Shown here: positions 61,207 to 64,000 of the stretch, in pieces
Numbering within the stretch: the first letter of the stretch is position 1
Layout of the letters: each line of letters starts with the position of its first letter
DNA from: UBA4582 sp013204195
GTDB taxonomy: Bacteria; Pseudomonadota; Gammaproteobacteria; Pseudomonadales; Azotimanducaceae
DNA: 64,000 nucleotides
NCBI GenBank assembly: GCA_963925735.1
Contig: CAWUUH010000001.1
Location: forward strand, 7,418 to 71,417
Direction of reading: 5' to 3'
The notes under the pieces: generated by a model
Seen by the model: only the letters and a program-made list of their open reading frames with translations
The model's database searches: none
What the model was told of the DNA's origin: nothing
Position numbers and translations under genes: made by a program

Positions 61207-62325
61207 GTGAATTTTGATTTTTCCCAAGATGAGAAGATGGTGCGAGACCAGGTCGCGCGGTTTCTTAGCGATCAGTGCAGTTCAAAAACCGTTCGAAGCG
61301 TGTTGGAAGGCAATGCAGCCTATGCCACTGAAGTCTGGGATGGATTAGTGAGCATGGGTCTGACGGGTACGGCGATTCCGGAGAACTACGGCGGCGTCGG
61401 AGCAGGCTATCTGAGTCTGTGCCTGGTGGCTGAACAGTTGGGTGCGTTTCTGGCGCCAACCCCGTTTTCATCGTCGGTTTATCTGGCGACAGAAGCGCTG
61501 ATGCTGTTTGGTTCTGATGCTCAAAAAGACCATTGGCTGCCGAAGCTGGCAGCCGGCGAAACCATAGGTACCCTGGCGGTGGTTGAGACGGTGGCGCAAA
61601 CCACGGCAGAGACCATTGAGTTACGTTTCTCGGCGGGTCAGTTAACCGGCAAGAAGCTGATCGTTGCCGATGGTGGCGTCAGCGATTTCGCGATAGTTTT
61701 AGCGCGCAATTCCGCTGGCGGCCTGGGTCTGTATCTGTGCGACTTGCAGGCTGGCGGCGTGGTAAAAACGGCGGTAGACACCGTCGATCCCAGCAGGAAT
61801 TCAACCAGCCTCGAATTCAATGGCTGTCCCGCAGAGCTGCTGGGTACGGAAGCTGATGGCTGGGCACAGCTCGCAACAGTCTATGACCGGGCGGCTGTAC
61901 TGTTCGCCTTTGAGCAACTGGGCGGCGCCCAGAGTGCTTTGAATATGGCGGTTGACTATGCCAAGCAACGCTTTGCCTTTGGTCGCCCGATCGGCTCATT
62001 TCAAGGGCTCAAGCATATGATGGCCGATATGTATGTGGCGCTGAAATTAGCAGAATCCAATTGTTACTATGCGGCCTGGGCACTCTCGACTAACTCGCCC
62101 GACTTGCCCCTTGCTGCGGCTACCGCAAGAGTCTCGGCGACTCAGGCGTTTCAGTTATGCGCAAGAGATAACATCCAGGTGCACGGCGGCATGGGCTTTA
62201 CCTGGGAGTTTGATTGCCATCTATATTATCGCCGATCGAACTACTTGACCTTACAGCTCGGTGGTCTGACTGAGTGGGAAGACAAGTTGGTCAGCAGCTT
62301 GGCAAACGGTGAGGCGGCTGCTTGA
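61207..62325 (+). CDS. Acyl-CoA dehydrogenase family protein
   Basis: The GTG at 61207 starts a 372-residue protein, MNFDFSQDEKMVRDQVARFL, as usual for the short ACAD branch. It has PENYGGVGAGYLSLCLVAEQLG at the N-terminal domain, and the C-terminal part LCARDNIQVHGGMGFTWEFDCHLYYRR in which the usual IHGGxGfT motif is clear. The acidic catalytic base is not obvious; the central FAD-contact serine/threonine motif is weak, as in partner subunits of heteromeric ACADs (FadE-type alpha2beta2). The next ACAD lies 93 bases later, so the two may form such a pair. Confidence 0.87.
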   Translation: MNFDFSQDEKMVRDQVARFLSDQCSSKTVRSVLEGNAAYATEVWDGLVSMGLTGTAIPENYGGVGAGYLSLCLVAEQLGAFLAPTPFSSSVYLATEALMLFGSDAQKDHWLPKLAAGETIGTLAVVETVAQTTAETIELRFSAGQLTGKKLIVADGGVSDFAIVLARNSAGGLGLYLCDLQAGGVVKTAVDTVDPSRNSTSLEFNGCPAELLGTEADGWAQLATVYDRAAVLFAFEQLGGAQSALNMAVDYAKQRFAFGRPIGSFQGLKHMMADMYVALKLAESNCYYAAWALSTNSPDLPLAAATARVSATQAFQLCARDNIQVHGGMGFTWEFDCHLYYRRSNYLTLQLGGLTEWEDKLVSSLANGEAAA

Positions 62326-62418
62326 TCCTGCGCGTCGGCGACAAGCCGGCGAGGGAAATATGACAAGCAGAAACAGTCGACACTAAGACAATTGATCAGT
62401 TTGAACAGGATACGCATT

Positions 62419-63660
62419 ATGGATTTTGGTGATACTCAAGAAGAAGCACAATTTCGCGCCGAAGCACGGGCCTGGATTGCCGCCGAGGCGCCCACCTACT
62501 TAACCGACAGTCTCACCAAAAGTGGCTTTGGTGGCGTTAAAACCGGCGACTTTGATCCCATGGTTGAGGCCAAACTGTGGCAGCGAAAAAAGGCTGACGC
62601 CGGTTGGGCCTGCATTCAATGGCCGGTGGAATTTGGCGGTCGTGGTGCCACGCCCATGCAAAGCGTCATTTGGAATCAAGAAGAAGGGGTCTACGGCAAA
62701 CTCTCGGGGAGTTTTATCATCGGCCAAGGTATGTGCGCCCCAACCCTGATGGCCTATGCCAGTGAGGCGAATAAGGCCCGCTATCTGCCTAAGCTGGCTA
62801 GCGCTGAAGAGGTCTGGTGTCAGCTATTTTCTGAGCCGCAAAGTGGCTCGGACCTGGCTGGGTTGCGAACTCGGGCGGAGCGAGATGAGGATGATTGGGT
62901 CATCAACGGCCAGAAAATTTGGACCTCAGGCGCTCATCATAGTGACTTTGGTATACTGATCACGCGCACCGACCCAGAGGTGCCTAAGCACCGGGGCTTA
63001 ACCATGTTTTTCCTGGACATGAAGTCCAAGGGTGTTGTGATCAAGCCGATCAAACAGGCCAATGGCGAGAGCGGTTTCAACGAAGTGTATTTTGACGATG
63101 TTAGAATACCCGACACCCAGCGTCTGGGCGAAGTCGGTGGTGGTTGGCAGGTCTCGTTAACCACTTTGATGAATGAGCGGTTGGCCATTGGTGGCGGTAT
63201 CGCAACGGGTTTCCCCGAGATCAAAGAGTTGGTTGATGGTTTGGCGCTGGCAAGCGGCCGGGCTATCGAGAATCCCGCAGTGCGGTCGAAACTAGCCGAC
63301 TGGTATGCCAAGAGCGCTGGCTTGAAAAACACCTCGGCGCGAGCCATGACGGCATTGTCTAAAGGTGAAATGCCGGGCCCGGAAAACTCCATTGGTAAAT
63401 TGGTCGCAGGCGGCATGATGCAGGATATCGCCAAATTCGCCCTTGACCTTCAGGGTTTAGGGGGAGTCATCGTGGACCCCCAATTGGCGGCGCATTCAGC
63501 CAGGTTGCAGGCCATGCTGTTGCGGTCGCCGGCGGTAAGAATTGAAGGTGGTACCGATCAGATTCTGCGCAATATTATTGCCGAGCGGGTCTTGGGCCTG
63601 CCCGAGGAGCTTCGAGCCGATAAAGGCATACCCTTCAGTAAAATTCCCTCGGGAAATTAG
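62419..63660 (+). CDS. Acyl-CoA dehydrogenase family protein
   Basis: The ATG at 62419 gives 413 residues (MDFGDTQEEAQFRAEARAWI); a TTG at 62392 would add nine untypical residues. It has the full ACAD set: FSEPQSGSDLAGLRTRA, GQKIWTSGAH, ERLAIGGGIATG, and the C-terminal RIEGGTDQILRNIIAERVLGLP. It follows the other ACAD gene directly, and heteromeric pairs of this kind are known in steroid and bile-acid side-chain degradation. A common transcript is likely. Confidence 0.9.
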   Translation: MDFGDTQEEAQFRAEARAWIAAEAPTYLTDSLTKSGFGGVKTGDFDPMVEAKLWQRKKADAGWACIQWPVEFGGRGATPMQSVIWNQEEGVYGKLSGSFIIGQGMCAPTLMAYASEANKARYLPKLASAEEVWCQLFSEPQSGSDLAGLRTRAERDEDDWVINGQKIWTSGAHHSDFGILITRTDPEVPKHRGLTMFFLDMKSKGVVIKPIKQANGESGFNEVYFDDVRIPDTQRLGEVGGGWQVSLTTLMNERLAIGGGIATGFPEIKELVDGLALASGRAIENPAVRSKLADWYAKSAGLKNTSARAMTALSKGEMPGPENSIGKLVAGGMMQDIAKFALDLQGLGGVIVDPQLAAHSARLQAMLLRSPAVRIEGGTDQILRNIIAERVLGLPEELRADKGIPFSKIPSGN

Positions 63661-63997
63661 TCGTGCCTAACAATACCGGTGAGTCTCGACGTTATCGTTG
63701 GGGCTAGCCGAGTTTGGTCAAACGTAAGCGGCAACCCAGCGTCTTGTCGTTTTGATCATTGTGTTTTGGATACGTGTCTTTTAGATAAAGGTGCTGCCGT
63801 TAGCAGGAAGGCTCTTTGGCGCGATCAATCCAGCTCGTGATTGAGTGATCTCAGCATCTGACGACCTTTTGACTGCTGGCATCTAGCGCTTCTAGAGCGG
63901 TCTGCAGATAGCAAAATTGCCAAAAACCCAGTATCGGCCTAGTCGAGTGGGTTCGCTTCCGCTATATTGGGGCGGAGAAATTTAAGAGGCGAGAAAA
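63661..63997. other. 3' end region, leader of a gene starting at the window edge
   Basis: 337 bases without a convincing gene. The window ends in an ATG (63998-64000) preceded by the ribosome site AAGAGGCGAG, so a plus-strand gene probably starts there. Confidence 0.55.
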
Positions 63998-64000
63998 ATG

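Noticed and set aside
1..64000. CRISPR array, rRNA, tRNA, transposase or prophage genes
   Set aside because: None found: no spacer-repeat pattern, no cloverleaf-like or rRNA sequence recognised, no integrase or transposase motifs among the predicted proteins.

Overview
The window looks like chromosome of a heterotrophic, probably marine gammaproteobacterium. The evidence is gammaproteobacterial housekeeping genes (RlmG-type rRNA methyltransferase, GlpE-type rhodanese, YciV/RNase AM-type PHP protein, a DUF2132 protein), a LexA box of the CTG-N10-CAG type, and a large set of lipid and hydrophobic-compound catabolic genes typical of Halieaceae/Spongiibacteraceae-like bacteria. The taxonomic placement is inference. 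No rRNA, tRNA, CRISPR array, prophage or insertion sequence was seen.

Layout. 0-10.1 kb: tail of a Rieske oxygenase, a glycerate-kinase-like P-loop kinase, a TPR lipoprotein, GlpE-type rhodanese, then a co-directional catabolic run: SRPBCC protein, acyl-CoA dehydrogenase, a carboxymuconolactone-decarboxylase/AhpD-like protein with an in-frame UGA, dienelactone hydrolase, crotonase and acyl-CoA ligase. 10.1-25 kb: Nudix hydrolase, wax ester synthase/DGAT, GNAT, glycosyltransferase, RlmG, hydrolases, a DUF819 membrane protein, SDR, FAD amine oxidoreductase, Baeyer-Villiger-type monooxygenase, serine hydrolase and type IV pilin. 25-40 kb: peptide-binding protein, penicillin-acylase-type Ntn hydrolase, SDR, acyl-CoA dehydrogenase, then a minus-strand unit of TPR-sulfotransferase, BCCT transporter and a CosR/EctR-like MarR regulator, and a TonB-dependent receptor. 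40-50 kb: small proteins, esterase-like serine hydrolase, crotonase, zinc alcohol dehydrogenase, an SOS-box-preceded small coiled-coil gene, a repeat lipoprotein, fatty acid hydroxylase, DUF885 lipoprotein. 50-64 kb: M20 peptidase, GMC oxidoreductase, SDR, PhyH-type dioxygenase, myo-inositol oxygenase, crotonase, rhodanese, P450, PHP protein, two acyl-CoA dehydrogenases.

The main observation is at 5634-6170. An AhpD/CMD-fold protein is interrupted by a single in-frame UGA exactly where the second cysteine of its CxxC redox motif belongs (N-N-C-F-T-UGA-L-N-V-R). Nineteen nucleotides after the UGA comes the loop of a perfect 6-bp hairpin with a GGG-containing loop, as expected of a bacterial SECIS element. 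This is best read as a selenoprotein (CxxU) inside a catabolic operon, and standard annotation would split it in two. Other notable points are a BCCT transporter whose only sensible start is an ATT codon overlapping the upstream stop, a LexA-box-controlled small coiled-coil protein, a complete bacterial myo-inositol oxygenase without inositol genes nearby, and a 48-codon ORF coupled by ATGA to an oxidoreductase.
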